DNA from: Alloacidobacterium dinghuense | GTDB taxonomy: Bacteria; Acidobacteriota; Terriglobia; Terriglobales; Acidobacteriaceae | DNA: 64,000 bases | Reading direction: 5' to 3' | NCBI RefSeq assembly: GCF_014274465.1 | Contig: NZ_CP060394.1 | Location: forward strand, 1,488,001-1,552,000 | Shown: positions 17,381 through 26,832 of the stretch, piece after piece | How the letters are laid out: each line of letters starts with the position of its first letter | Numbering within the stretch: position 1 is the stretch's first letter | Program-made: the position numbers and the translations under genes | Notes under the pieces: model-generated | Database searches by the model: none | Told to the model about the DNA's origin: nothing | What the model saw: only the letters and a program-made list of their open reading frames with translations

Positions 17381-20300
17381 TCATAGAGCGCCGCCGGAGA
17401 AGGAGAGGATGTGGACGGTGGGACCGCCGAAGATGGCAGCGGCGATGCCGGGCTGACCGGTGGAGTAGGTGTTGGCCGAGTCGATGTAGGTGAGCATGAG
17501 AGCGCCGTTGAAGTAGACGCGGTGGGTGTTGCCCTGCGATTCCAGGCGCAGACGGCGGGGAGCGACGCTCACGTCTACGTTGGCTGAAGCGAGCCAGCTG
17601 AAGCTCGGGTAGCCGACATCGTCGGTGCGGTAGAGAGTGACTTGACCGTTATAGGCGATGGCAAGGTAGCCGCTGCCGTTGGTTGCGCTCTGCATGCGGG
17701 TCATGACGGCGGGCCAGCTGGCGTTACCGGGATCCTGGTCGTAGGTGATCTCGGCGAACTGGTCGGCTGCGACGACGGGGGTGAGGAGGCGAGCGGCGCT
17801 GGTGGTGCTGGTGGTGTAGGCGCCGTTGTTTTTCTTGAGGGTGGACCAGGAGCCGGAGGCACCCCACATGCCGTTCTCGGATAAGGGATCCTCGACGCCG
17901 TTGAAGGTGCTGGTGGCGGTGCTGCCGTTGGCGCCGGTGCCGCTGGTGCTGTTGGCGACGGAGAAGGCGATGGAGTAGTCGTCGGGGTTGGCGTTGCCGG
18001 AGCTGTCCTGGCAGCGGACGGAGTAGCTGTAGCTGCCGCCATCCTGGAGGCCGGTGATTGGCGTTGCGTGCGCAGTTCCCCCGGTGGTGGTGAAGGTGCT
18101 GGTCATCGCTGAGAAGGCGACGCCGGCGGAGGTGGCATAGCGGCAGGTGGCGTTCTCGTCCGTGGTCAGGCTCAGGGTTACCTGCGTGGTTCCCGAGGGC
18201 AGAGAGCCGGTGGGTTGTCCTCCAGTGCGTACCGGTGGGGTGGTGTCGGTGGTTCCACCGCCACTGCGGTTTCCAGAGAGAGCGCCGCCGGAGAAGGAGA
18301 GGATGTGGACGGTGGGACCGCCGAAGATGGCAGCAGCGATGCCGGGCTGACCGGTGGAGTAGGTGTTGGCCGAGTCGGTGTAGGTGAGCATGAGTGCGCC
18401 GTTGAAGTAGACGCGGTGGGTGTTGCCCTGCGATTCCAGGCGCAGGCGGCGTGGGGCTACGCTAATGTCGGTGTTGGCTGAAGCGACCCCGTTGAAGCTC
18501 GGGTAGCCGACATCGTCGGTGCGGTAGAGAGTGACTTGACCGTTATAGGCGATGGCGAGATAGCCGCTGCCGTTGGTTGGGCCCTGCATGCGGGTCATGA
18601 CGGCGGGCCAGGCGGCATTGCCTGGGTCCTGATCATAGGTGATCTCGGCGAACTGGTCGGCTGCGACGACGGGGGTGAGGAGGCGAGCGGCGCTGGTGGT
18701 GCTGATGGTGTAGGCGCCGTTGTTCTTCTTGAGCGTGGACCAGGAGCCGGAGGCGCCCCACATGCCGTTCTCGGATAAGGGATCCTCGACGCCGTTGAAG
18801 GTGCTGGTGGCGGTGCTGCCGTTGACGCCTGTGCCATCGCTGCTGCTGGCGACGGTGAAGGCGATGGAGTAGTCGTCGGGGTTGGCGTTGCCGGAGCTGT
18901 CCTGGCAGCGGACGGAGTAGCTGTAGCTGTTGCCGTCCTGGAGGCCGGTGATTGGCGTTGCGTGCGCAGTTCCCCCGGTAGTGGTGAAGGTGCTGGTCAT
19001 CGCTGAGAAGGCGACGCCGGCGGAGGTGGCATAGCGGCAGGTGGCGTTCTCGTCCGTGGTCAGGCTCAGGGTTACCTGCGTGGTTCCCGAGGGCAGAGAG
19101 CCGGTGGGTTGTCCAGCGCTGCGCACCGGCGGGGTGGTGTCGGTGGTTCCAGTTCCGGTTCCAGAGAGAGCGCCGCCGGAGAAGGAGAGGATGTGGACGG
19201 TGGGGCCGCCGAAGATGGCAGCAGCGATGCCGGGCTGACCTGTGGAGTAGGTGTTGGCCGAGTCGGTGTAGGTGAGCATGAGAGCGCCGTTGAAGTAGAC
19301 GCGGTGGGTGTTGCCCTGCGATTCGAGGCGCAGGCGGCGGGGAGCGACGCTCACGTCGGTATTGGCTGTGGCGAGCCAGCTGAAGCTCGGGTAGCCGACA
19401 TCGTCGGTGCGGTAGAGAGTGACTTGACCGTTATAGGCGATGGCGAGGTAGCCGCTGCCGTTGGTTGGGCTCTGCATGCGGGTCATGACGGCGGGCCAGG
19501 CGGCATTGCCTGGGTCCTGATCGTAGGTGATCTCGGCGAACTGGTCAGCGCTGACGACGGGCAGCACCAGGCGAGCGGCGCTGGTGGTGCTGGTGGTGTA
19601 GGCGCCGTTGTTCTTCTTGAGGGTGGACCAGGAGCCGGAGGCGCTCCACATGCCGTTCTCGGATAAGGGATCCTCGACGCCGCTGAAGGAGCTGGTGGCG
19701 GTGCTGCCGCTGACGCCTGTGCCATCACTGCTGCTGGCGACGGTGATGGCGATGGTGTAGTCGTCGGGGTTGGCGTTGCCGGAGCTGTCCTGGCAGCGGA
19801 CGGAGTAGCTGTAGCTGTTGCCGTCCTGGAGGCCGGTGATCGGAGTTGCGTGCGCAGTTCCCCCGGTAGTGGTGAAGGTGCTGGTCATCGCTGAGAAGGC
19901 GACGTCGGCGGAGGTGGCATAGCGGCAGGTGGCGTTCTCGTCCGTGGTCAGGCTCAGGGTTACCTGCGTGGTTCCCGAGGGCAGAGTGCCGCTGGGTTGT
20001 CCAGCGCTGCGCACCGGCGGGGTGGTGTCGGGGGTTCCAGTTCCGGTTCCGGAGAGGGCGCCGCCGGAGAAGGAGAGGATGTGGACGGTGGGGCCGCCGA
20101 AGATGGCGTCGGCGATGCCGGGCTGACCTGTGGAGTAGGTGTTGGCCGAGTCGGTGTAGGTGAGCATGAGCGCGCCGTTGAAGTAGACGCGGTGGGTGTT
20201 GCCCTGCGATTCGAGGCGCAGGCGGCGGGGAGCGACGCTCACGTCGGTGGCGGCCGAAGCAAGTGTGGTGAAGTTTAGGTAGCCGATATCGTCGGTGCGA

Positions 20301-21937
20301 TAGAGGATGACCTGTCCGGCATAGGCGATGGCGAGGTAGCCGCTGCCGTTGCCCGGGCTCTGCATGCGGGTCATGACGCCGATCCAGCTGGCGTTGCCGG
20401 GATCCTGATCGTAGGTGATCTCGGAGAACTGGTCAGTGCCGACGACGGGCAGCACCAGGCGAGCGGCGCTGGTGCTGCTGGTGGTGTAGGCGCCGTTGTT
20501 TTTCTTGAGGGTGGACCAGGAGCCGGAGGCGCCCCACATGCCGTTCTCGGATAAGGGATCCTCGACGCCGCTGAAGGTGCTGGTGGCGGTGCTGCCGCTG
20601 ACGCCTGTGCCATCGCTGCTGCTGGCTACGGTGAAGGCGATGGTGTAGTCGTTCGGGTTGGCGTTGCCGGAACTGTCCTGGCAGCGGACGGAGTAGCTGT
20701 AGCTGCCGCCATCCTGGAGGCCGGTGATTGGCGTTGCGTGCGCAGTTTCCCCGGTAGTGGTGAAGGTGCTGGTCATCGCTGCGTAGGCGACACCGGCGGA
20801 GGTGGCATAGCGGCAGGTGGCGTTCTCGTCCGTGGTCAGGCTCAGGGTTACCTGCGTGATTCCTGCGGGAAGCGCACCGGCTGGCAGCCCTCCGCTGCGT
20901 GCCGGTGTGAGGCCTGGTGTCGGGGGAGAAAGAGTTGCATTGGCGTCGAGATCAGTCACTGCGCCGTCCAGCCAGCCGCTGCCCCAACTGTGTGCGCGAA
21001 CTCCGCCTTGCACCCATGTGTGCGGAATCCCAGCCGCGGTCAGCTGACTGTTAAGTTGAATCATGTCGGCAGTCCATGCAGCTTGGTCGCCGCTGACCCA
21101 AAGCCGGTTCTGCTGCTGGAAGGGCTGGGCATTGCTCGAGACGAGTGCCGGGATGTTGTAGGTGTTGTAATTTGCCTGCGTGCCAAAATTCATTGGCAGC
21201 GCGTCGAAGGCCGAGAGATCACTGAGTTGCGCCGGGGAGTCCCAGGCTGCAGCCGCGCTGAAGACGCCGGGATGTCTGAGAATCAGGAAGAGGACGCCGT
21301 TTCCAGATTTGCTAAACCCGATCAGATAGCGCTGTGGAGTTCCGGCGCCTTGGGCAAGGGTGTCTCCGAAGGGAACGAGATTATCAATAATGAAGCTCTC
21401 CATTCTCTTCGTTGGATCGAGAACGTTGTCGCCATACCATGGTTCGTAGTTGAACGATGGCGCAATGAGCGTCAGGTTGAAGCGATCCTGGACATCGAGG
21501 AGGCGCAGTTCTTCCAGGCCGTCGCTGAATGGTGCAGAGGACAGACTGGCGACGCCAGAGCCAACTGGCAGCACATAAAGAAAGCGCCGCGGTTTTCCTG
21601 GTGCTGGATTTGTGGGCTCCAATACCCGGATGATTTGTTGCTGTGAGCCCTGGTAGACAGATGTTACTGGATAATACTTCACCCCATTGGCGTCGACCGT
21701 GTAGGGTCCAACAGTCATGGTTGGAGGCAATGAGGTGCTTTGGGCGTGTGCGGACGAGATGCACGTTCCAAGGCCGAACCACGCAGCGAGGGCTAGAACC
21801 AGGAAATTGAGACTCCACACACGGCGCTTAGAGAGGCTCGTCCGTAGGCAGGCGCCACGGTCGGCAGGGTCGCAGGTCGCGTCCTGATCAGGCAGACTAC
21901 TATTCCGGATGGTCCAGTCAATCAATAAATTCATCAT
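17381..21937 (-). CDS. Secreted multidomain protein: hydrolase-like head plus four tandem Ig/LamG-like repeats
   Basis: 1518 residues. Residues about 38-66 form a signal peptide after a long N-region, ending in SSAHAQ. Residues about 70-335 look like an esterase-type alpha/beta hydrolase: YLIGFSKSGNGVLF holds a possible nucleophile Ser, LWVSGDQAAW a possible Asp region, and RAHSWGSGW a possible His. From about residue 345 come four repeats of 296-298 residues. Each has an Ig/fibronectin-like module (TTQVTLSLTTDENATCRYAT to YSYSVRCQDSSGNANP) and a jelly-roll or LamG-like module (ITYDQDPGNA to GPTVHILSFSGGAL). The protein stops at the end of repeat 4 with no anchor or sorting domain. It is probably a secreted or surface polymer-binding esterase; the substrate is unknown. 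The N-terminus is uncertain because no good ribosome site is seen. Confidence 0.65.
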   Translation of the reverse strand: MMNLLIDWTIRNSSLPDQDATCDPADRGACLRTSLSKRRVWSLNFLVLALAAWFGLGTCISSAHAQSTSLPPTMTVGPYTVDANGVKYYPVTSVYQGSQQQIIRVLEPTNPAPGKPRRFLYVLPVGSGVASLSSAPFSDGLEELRLLDVQDRFNLTLIAPSFNYEPWYGDNVLDPTKRMESFIIDNLVPFGDTLAQGAGTPQRYLIGFSKSGNGVLFLILRHPGVFSAAAAWDSPAQLSDLSAFDALPMNFGTQANYNTYNIPALVSSNAQPFQQQNRLWVSGDQAAWTADMIQLNSQLTAAGIPHTWVQGGVRAHSWGSGWLDGAVTDLDANATLSPPTPGLTPARSGGLPAGALPAGITQVTLSLTTDENATCRYATSAGVAYAAMTSTFTTTGETAHATPITGLQDGGSYSYSVRCQDSSGNANPNDYTIAFTVASSSDGTGVSGSTATSTFSGVEDPLSENGMWGASGSWSTLKKNNGAYTTSSTSAARLVLPVVGTDQFSEITYDQDPGNASWIGVMTRMQSPGNGSGYLAIAYAGQVILYRTDDIGYLNFTTLASAATDVSVAPRRLRLESQGNTHRVYFNGALMLTYTDSANTYSTGQPGIADAIFGGPTVHILSFSGGALSGTGTGTPDTTPPVRSAGQPSGTLPSGTTQVTLSLTTDENATCRYATSADVAFSAMTSTFTTTGGTAHATPITGLQDGNSYSYSVRCQDSSGNANPDDYTIAITVASSSDGTGVSGSTATSSFSGVEDPLSENGMWSASGSWSTLKKNNGAYTTSTTSAARLVLPVVSADQFAEITYDQDPGNAAWPAVMTRMQSPTNGSGYLAIAYNGQVTLYRTDDVGYPSFSWLATANTDVSVAPRRLRLESQGNTHRVYFNGALMLTYTDSANTYSTGQPGIAAAIFGGPTVHILSFSGGALSGTGTGTTDTTPPVRSAGQPTGSLPSGTTQVTLSLTTDENATCRYATSAGVAFSAMTSTFTTTGGTAHATPITGLQDGNSYSYSVRCQDSSGNANPDDYSIAFTVASSSDGTGVNGSTATSTFNGVEDPLSENGMWGASGSWSTLKKNNGAYTISTTSAARLLTPVVAADQFAEITYDQDPGNAAWPAVMTRMQGPTNGSGYLAIAYNGQVTLYRTDDVGYPSFNGVASANTDISVAPRRLRLESQGNTHRVYFNGALMLTYTDSANTYSTGQPGIAAAIFGGPTVHILSFSGGALSGNRSGGGTTDTTPPVRTGGQPTGSLPSGTTQVTLSLTTDENATCRYATSAGVAFSAMTSTFTTTGGTAHATPITGLQDGGSYSYSVRCQDSSGNANPDDYSIAFSVANSTSGTGANGSTATSTFNGVEDPLSENGMWGASGSWSTLKKNNGAYTTSTTSAARLLTPVVAADQFAEITYDQDPGNASWPAVMTRMQSATNGSGYLAIAYNGQVTLYRTDDVGYPSFSWLASANVDVSVAPRRLRLESQGNTHRVYFNGALMLTYIDSANTYSTGQPGIAAAIFGGPTVHILSFSGGAL
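17387..20905 (-). repeat. Four-copy 888/894-bp tandem DNA repeat
   Basis: The coding sequence of the four protein repeats is itself a direct tandem repeat. An identical landmark (GCCGGAGAAGGAGAGGATG) recurs at offsets of 894, 888 and 888 bases, with landmark bases at 17400, 18294, 19182 and 20070. All offsets are multiples of three. Copies differ by scattered substitutions and short linker changes (for example NRSGGG versus TGTG linkers). Copy number could change by recombination, and the array is a risk for assembly collapse or expansion. Confidence 0.95.
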
Positions 21938-22557
21938 GGTTTCTAGGAAGGAATCAGGGAATGGGCCAACAGACTTGGAGTATCAACAACGGCGTGAGCA
22001 TTCTGGTTGCCACAGGTGTGTAGATGGGCGCTCTTCTCTTCCCAAGACCGCGTGTCTCCTGCAACTCATTCATTTCAAGGCGTATACAGATATGACGAGA
22101 GATGCGGGATCGGCGGCTCATCACTCAGAACATGACAAAAAATGTCATTCTGAACGAAAAAACCGACAAAGTGACGGATGAGTGATCGCTCCAAGGCGAT
22201 GAAAAAGGACTCCCAGGTGTTAGTTTTTGTGGCTTAGTAAAATTTGAGTAGTCTCATTGCTTTTGCATCTTTGACGACATTGAAACACCTCAAAGCAGTG
22301 GCATTCGCAAATCATCGCAATCGGGCTTACGGCTTGGGCTGTGATGCGGTATCGAGATGCCACTACCCGCTCTGACGGCGACCGTCAGTTCGTCTTCTCG
22401 ATAGCTAAGATTTTCTGTCTCGAAATCGTATACATCCTGCTTTCCTCGTGCTTCTATCGCGTAACTTGCAACATGGTTTTTAGTAACTCGTTACTTCAAA
22501 CAAAGGCGGTGTAAAGGTAAGTTATGATGTAAGGCTCGATTCACTCAAGGAGGGCGG
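21938..22557. other. Long divergent intergenic region
   Basis: 620 bases between the giant repeat protein (minus) and the nucleotidyltransferase gene (plus). No convincing gene is seen; a 90-codon opening at 21909-22181 overlaps the N-terminus of the minus-strand gene and has no domain. It should carry both promoters. The only clear structure is the palindrome at 22482-22495. Confidence 0.5.
22482..22495. promoter_or_regulatory. Perfect 14-bp palindrome, possible operator
   Basis: AGTAACTCGTTACT: six-base arms AGTAAC/GTTACT around TC. It lies 63 bases upstream of the nucleotidyltransferase start, a normal operator position. Related GTAAC half-sequences lie just before it (22461-22465). TetR-family repressors often bind this kind of short palindrome, but no regulator can be assigned. 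Confidence 0.35.
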
Positions 22558-23715
22558 ATGCCGGCCGTTTCCGAATCTTGTGACCTGCTGCGTGCGATTG
22601 CGCGGTCGGCTAAGGCTGACGAAATCTATCAGCTTGCCGCTGGAGTTCGCGACTGGGATTCGCTACTCAAGCGGGCGGAGGAGCATCGCGTCTTGCCCCT
22701 GGTTTTCTCGCGCCTCGCGGACATGGGATCGGCAGCACCCGCGATCACGCAGGAACGCTTGCGGGCGGAATATCATCGCAATGTATTTCACTGTCTGGCG
22801 AATGCAGCGGAATTGATCGCCGTGCTCCAGGCCTTCGATGGCGAGAGGATTCCTGCGATGCCGTTCAAGGGTGTTGCGCTCGCTGCGTCGATCTATGGCG
22901 ATCTGACGATGCGTTCTGCCGGTGATTTGGATGTACTCATCCGCTATTGCGATCTTGCGCGAGCCACGGCTGTTCTTCAGAAAAGAGGCTTCGAACTGCG
23001 AACCGATGTACTGGCTGACGGAGCGCCGGCCATGCCAGACCACTACGAATTTCAATTCGAGCGACAGTCAGATGGAATGTTCATTGAACTTCGCTGGAGA
23101 CTACAGCTTTCTCAGCCTAACAATAGAAGGGTACCAAGGTTCGGACACGCTCTCGGCTTGGACTGGGTGCAGCAACGCGCACGAACGACAACGCTAGCAG
23201 GGGCTGAGGTTCTAGACATGAATCCGGAGACCGCATTGCTCGTGCTTTGCATGCACGGAAGCAAGCATGTGTGGTCACGACTTGCCTGGATCTGTGACGT
23301 CGCGCAGCTTCTGCGTGTATCGCCCGACCTAGATTGGAACGAGGTCATCCGCGAAGCTAAAGAGTTAGGACTGTGGCGAGCTCTGGCTTTGGGAATACTG
23401 GTCGCACACCGAGTTGCGGGTGCCTCGGTTCCGCAGCCGACGTTGCAGGACTTCGAGGCCGATGCCGTGGTATGCAAGCTGGCAAGACATATACAAGAGA
23501 GTTTGTTTGTCGCGCCTGGAAGCACGCCCAAGGGTGGCGTGCCATACGACATCCGGCTGTTGGGATTGCGTGATCGAGCAAGGCTAATCGGGTCGCTCGA
23601 TTGGTTACGGCCAGGCCACAGGGACATCGCGGTTTTCCCGCTGCCCAAAGCCCTTTATCCTCTTTATTACTTAATTCGACCTTTTCGCTTGCTATTCGAC
23701 CGATCGGCTCGGTGA
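22558..23715 (+). CDS. Uncharacterised nucleotidyltransferase family protein (PF14907-like)
   Basis: 385 residues with a very strong ribosome site (AAGGAGGGCGG). The block MPFKGVALAASIYGD (about 101-115) followed by RSAGDLDVLIRY (119-130) is characteristic of the NTP_transf_5 family: K104 and the D/D pair of GDLDVLI are the expected nucleotide- and metal-binding residues. Members often sit near exopolysaccharide or peptide-modification genes, but here none adjoin. It is a single-gene unit converging on the TPR gene 30 bases away. The substrate is unknown. Confidence 0.7.
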   Translation: MPAVSESCDLLRAIARSAKADEIYQLAAGVRDWDSLLKRAEEHRVLPLVFSRLADMGSAAPAITQERLRAEYHRNVFHCLANAAELIAVLQAFDGERIPAMPFKGVALAASIYGDLTMRSAGDLDVLIRYCDLARATAVLQKRGFELRTDVLADGAPAMPDHYEFQFERQSDGMFIELRWRLQLSQPNNRRVPRFGHALGLDWVQQRARTTTLAGAEVLDMNPETALLVLCMHGSKHVWSRLAWICDVAQLLRVSPDLDWNEVIREAKELGLWRALALGILVAHRVAGASVPQPTLQDFEADAVVCKLARHIQESLFVAPGSTPKGGVPYDIRLLGLRDRARLIGSLDWLRPGHRDIAVFPLPKALYPLYYLIRPFRLLFDRSAR

Positions 23716-23745
23716 CGCCTGACGCCGCATTCATGCGGATTGCAA

Positions 23746-24246
23746 TTACTCCGAGAGGATAGGTTCTGGCGCTTCTTCGGTTTTGGGGCGCAGGTCTTTG
23801 TGGCGTTCGAGGAAGCGCACGCAGGTGTTCCAGCGAAGGATGGCGTCGTCGTTGCCAGTGGGACGCAGATGTTCTGCCTGCTCGAAAAATTGCAGCGCTT
23901 TGACGATCCAGTCATGGACGTAGCCGGTGGAGCCGGGGCCGTTGGCGTCGAAGTAGGATTTGGCGCGCCGCTCCCATGCGATTCCGGAATAGTAGGCGCG
24001 GTCATATTCGGATTCGAGGTTGGAGATTGCGGATAGGGCGCTGTTGAAGGCGGCGGGTTCCTGTGGGATCTCGTCGGTGAGCGCGAGGACGAGGCTGATG
24101 CGGGCCTCGCGGTTGGCGGGATCGATGGCCAGGATGTCGTGGCAAATGCTTTCGGCTTCGTGGGGCTCGTTGAGTAGGCGGTAGCGCTCGGCTTTGGCGA
24201 GGGCGGTTTCGATACTGTCGTGCGAGATGGGCTTGAGGTTGAACAT
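23746..24246 (-). CDS. TPR-like protein at the end of the sdh operon
   Basis: 166 residues from the ATG at 24246, which has an AGGAGGAG site; a longer frame upstream runs into sdhB. Helical repeats are seen: ALAKAERYRLLNEPHEAESICHDILAIDPANREARISLVLA (about 14-54) is a clear tetratricopeptide unit, and a second one is AYYSGIAWERRAKSY to ALQFFEQAEHLRP. No signal peptide. It begins 17 bases after the sdhB stop, so it is co-transcribed with succinate dehydrogenase; a role in assembly or in regulating the complex is possible but unproven. Confidence 0.65.
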   Translation of the reverse strand: MFNLKPISHDSIETALAKAERYRLLNEPHEAESICHDILAIDPANREARISLVLALTDEIPQEPAAFNSALSAISNLESEYDRAYYSGIAWERRAKSYFDANGPGSTGYVHDWIVKALQFFEQAEHLRPTGNDDAILRWNTCVRFLERHKDLRPKTEEAPEPILSE

Positions 24247-24263
24247 CGGATTCTCCTCCTGAG

Positions 24264-25001
24264 TTACAGGATGCGGAAGAGCCGCTTCAGGGGATCGAAG
24301 TAGCGGTCCACGACCCGCTCTTTGAGCGGGATGATGGCGTTCTCGGTAATCGTAATTGACTCGGGGCAGACTTGTCGGCAGCAGGTTGTGATATTGCAAT
24401 AACCGATGCTGTGCTTGTGGCGCAGGTCGCTGACGCGGTCTTCGGTGTCGAGCGGGTGCATTTCAAGGGCGGCGGCGTAGACGAGCAGGCGCGGGCCGAT
24501 GAACTCGTCGTGCTTGTGGTGTTCGCGGAGGACATGGCAGACATCCTGACATAAGAAACACTCGATGCACTTGCGAAATTCCTGTACGCGCTCGACGTCG
24601 TCCTGCTGCATGCGCCATGTACCGTCAGGGGCGTCGGGAGTGCGTGGCTTGAAGGGCTTGATGGTTTTCTTGGCGCGGAAATTCCATGAGACGTCGGTGA
24701 CGAGATCACGGATGGGCGGGAAGGCATGCATCGGTTCGAGGGTGACGGGTGCTTCGAGGTTGATGTCGCTGAGGCGTGTCATGCACATGAGCTTCGGCGT
24801 GCCGTTGATTTCCGCAGAGCAGGAGCCGCACTTGCCGGCTTTGCAGTTCCATCGGACGGCAAGGTCGTTGGCCTGCTGGGCCTGGATGCGGTGGACGGCG
24901 TCGAGGACGACCATGCCTTCTTCCACTTGCGTGGTGTAATCCTGAAACTGGCCGCCTGCGGCGTCGCCGCGCCAGATGCGGAATGTGGCTTGGGTGGCCA
25001 T
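24264..25001 (-). CDS. sdhB: Succinate dehydrogenase/fumarate reductase iron-sulfur subunit
   Basis: 245 residues. It carries the three Fe-S clusters that pass electrons from the flavoprotein to quinone. The N-terminal [2Fe-2S] ferredoxin domain has CKAGKCGSCSAEINGTPKLMC (about 53-73). The C-terminal domain has CIECFLCQDVC (about 145-155) and CNITTCCRQVCPES (about 202-215), ligands for the [4Fe-4S] and [3Fe-4S] clusters. It lies 16 bases after sdhA. The length and domain order fit the soluble subunit of complex II in Actinobacteria and Acidobacteriota. Confidence 0.9.
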   Translation of the reverse strand: MATQATFRIWRGDAAGGQFQDYTTQVEEGMVVLDAVHRIQAQQANDLAVRWNCKAGKCGSCSAEINGTPKLMCMTRLSDINLEAPVTLEPMHAFPPIRDLVTDVSWNFRAKKTIKPFKPRTPDAPDGTWRMQQDDVERVQEFRKCIECFLCQDVCHVLREHHKHDEFIGPRLLVYAAALEMHPLDTEDRVSDLRHKHSIGYCNITTCCRQVCPESITITENAIIPLKERVVDRYFDPLKRLFRIL

Positions 25002-25017
25002 TTATTTCATCTCCCCC

Positions 25018-26832
25018 TTATTTCATCTCTGCGATCACGGCCTTGAGTTCTTCGGGCATGGGTGCGATGGCGCGTTTCTCGATTTGCATTTCGCCTTGCG
25101 TACCTTGCTTGACGATGATGTTGTACTTGCCCCATTCGGCGTCTTTGTTGGGGAAGTCTTCGCGGAACTGGGCGCCGCGGCTTTCTTTTCGCAGGATGGC
25201 GGCATGGGTGACGGCTTCGGAGACGAGCAGCATGTTTGGGACGTCGAATGACGTGTGCCAACCGTTGTTGTATTCGCGGTTGCCGGTGATGCCGATGCGC
25301 TCGGCGCGCTCATCGAGTTGCGTGATTTTGTCGAGGGCCTGCTCCATTTCGCTTTCGGTGCGCACGATGCCGACGAGGTCCTGCATGGTGTCCTGCAGGT
25401 CGTATTGGATCTGGTAGGGATTTTCGCCAGATGGGCCACGCTCAAAGGGTGCGAGGGCTGCGGTTGCGGTGGATTGCAGATATTGTTCGTCAATGGTGGG
25501 TGCGCTGTTGGACTTCGCGAATTCGGCGGCGTAGCGTCCGGCGCGGCGACCGAAGACGAGAAGATCAGAGAGGGAATTGCCGCCCAGGCGATTTGCGCCG
25601 TGGAGGCCGGCGGCTGCTTCGCCGGCGGCGAAGAGGCCAGGAACGTTGGACATTTGCGAGTCGCCGTCTACGCGTATGCCGCCCATCATGTAGTGCGTGG
25701 TGGGGCCGACTTCCATTGGCTCTTTCGTGATGTCGAGGTCGGCGAGCTGCTTGAACTGGTGGTACATGCTGGGGAGCTTGCGCTTGATGTGCTCCTCGGA
25801 TCCGGGGATGTGCTGCTTGATCCATGAAATGTCGAGGAAGACGCCGCCGTGCGGCGAGCCGCGCCCGGCTTTGACTTCGATATTGATGCAGCGGGCGACG
25901 TGGTCGCGCGTAAGGAGTTCGGGTGGGCGGCGAGCGTTTTTGTCGCCTTGGGTGTAGCGCCAGCCTTCTTCTTCGGTGTCGGCGGTTTGCTCTTTGTAGA
26001 GGTCGGGGATGTCGTCGAACATGAAGCGGCGGCCTTCACTGTTGCGAAGGACCCCGCCTTCGCCGCGTACGCCTTCGGTGACGAGGATGCCGCGAACGCT
26101 GATGGGCCAGACCATTCCCGTTGGATGGAATTGTACGAATTCCATGTCCTGGAGTTCTGCGCCGACGCGATAGGCGAGAGCGAGGCCGTCGCCGGTGTAT
26201 TCCCAGCTATTGCTGGTGATTTTGAAGGCTCGGCCGATGCCTCCAGTGGCGATGACGACGGCTTTTGCCTGCCAAAGATGGAAACGGCCTTTTTCGCGAT
26301 CGTAGCCGCAGGCTCCGGCGACGCGTCCTGAGTCCATCAAGAGGCTGAGAACGGTGCACTCCATATGGACTTCCATGCCGCAGTGAATGCCGTGGTCCTG
26401 GAGGGTGCGGATCATCTCAAGACCAGTGCGGTCGCCTACGTGGGCGAGACGAGGGTAGCGATGGCCGCCGAAGTTGCGCTGAAGGATGCGGCCGTCTTTG
26501 GTGCGGTCGAAGAGTGCACCCCAGGCTTCGAGCTCGCGCACGCATTCGGGAGCTTCTTTGGCGTGCAGTTCGGCCATGCGCCAGTTGTTGAGATATTGAC
26601 CGCCGCGCATGGTGTCAGAGAAGTGGACGCGCCAGTTGTCGCGGTCGTCGACGTTGGCGAGTGCGGCGGCGACTCCGCCTTCAGCCATGACGGTGTGGGC
26701 TTTGCCGAGGAGCGATTTGCAGACGACGCCGACTTTTGCGCCGGTGGCTGCGGCTTCAATGGCGGCGCGCAGTCCGGCTCCGCCCGCTCCGATTATCAAG
26801 ACATCGTAGGAGAAGCGTTGGAATTCGGGCAT
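25018..26832 (-). CDS. sdhA: Succinate dehydrogenase/fumarate reductase flavoprotein subunit
   Basis: 604 residues. It oxidises succinate to fumarate (or the reverse) at a covalently bound FAD. FAD-binding VLIIGAGGAGLRAAIEA (11-27), the flavinylated His46 within KAHTVMAEGGVAAAL, and the active-site FHPTGMVWP (about 247-255) and substrate block RGSPHGGVFLD (about 338) are present. The C-terminal helical domain ends with a family-typical basic stretch. The start directly abuts the sdhC stop. The direction of the reaction cannot be fixed from sequence; the aerobic context favours succinate oxidation. Confidence 0.92.
   Translation of the reverse strand: MPEFQRFSYDVLIIGAGGAGLRAAIEAAATGAKVGVVCKSLLGKAHTVMAEGGVAAALANVDDRDNWRVHFSDTMRGGQYLNNWRMAELHAKEAPECVRELEAWGALFDRTKDGRILQRNFGGHRYPRLAHVGDRTGLEMIRTLQDHGIHCGMEVHMECTVLSLLMDSGRVAGACGYDREKGRFHLWQAKAVVIATGGIGRAFKITSNSWEYTGDGLALAYRVGAELQDMEFVQFHPTGMVWPISVRGILVTEGVRGEGGVLRNSEGRRFMFDDIPDLYKEQTADTEEEGWRYTQGDKNARRPPELLTRDHVARCINIEVKAGRGSPHGGVFLDISWIKQHIPGSEEHIKRKLPSMYHQFKQLADLDITKEPMEVGPTTHYMMGGIRVDGDSQMSNVPGLFAAGEAAAGLHGANRLGGNSLSDLLVFGRRAGRYAAEFAKSNSAPTIDEQYLQSTATAALAPFERGPSGENPYQIQYDLQDTMQDLVGIVRTESEMEQALDKITQLDERAERIGITGNREYNNGWHTSFDVPNMLLVSEAVTHAAILRKESRGAQFREDFPNKDAEWGKYNIIVKQGTQGEMQIEKRAIAPMPEELKAVIAEMK

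Noticed and set aside
17642-20278. Many long plus-strand openings across the repeat array (up to 185 codons)
   Set aside because: They are antisense shadows of the GC-biased repeats, recur at the same place in each repeat and have no known domain.
21909-22181. 90-codon plus-strand opening upstream of the repeat protein
   Set aside because: It overlaps the N-terminus of the giant minus-strand gene and has no domain or ribosome site.
22082-22433. GTATAC sequences at 22082 and 22428
   Set aside because: A six-base core is expected about 16 times in 64 kb by chance, and these lack the flanking palindrome.
23725-23738. CCGCAT-TC-ATGCGG hairpin between convergent genes
   Set aside because: Two-base loop and no T-run; not convincing as a terminator, although it is perfectly paired.
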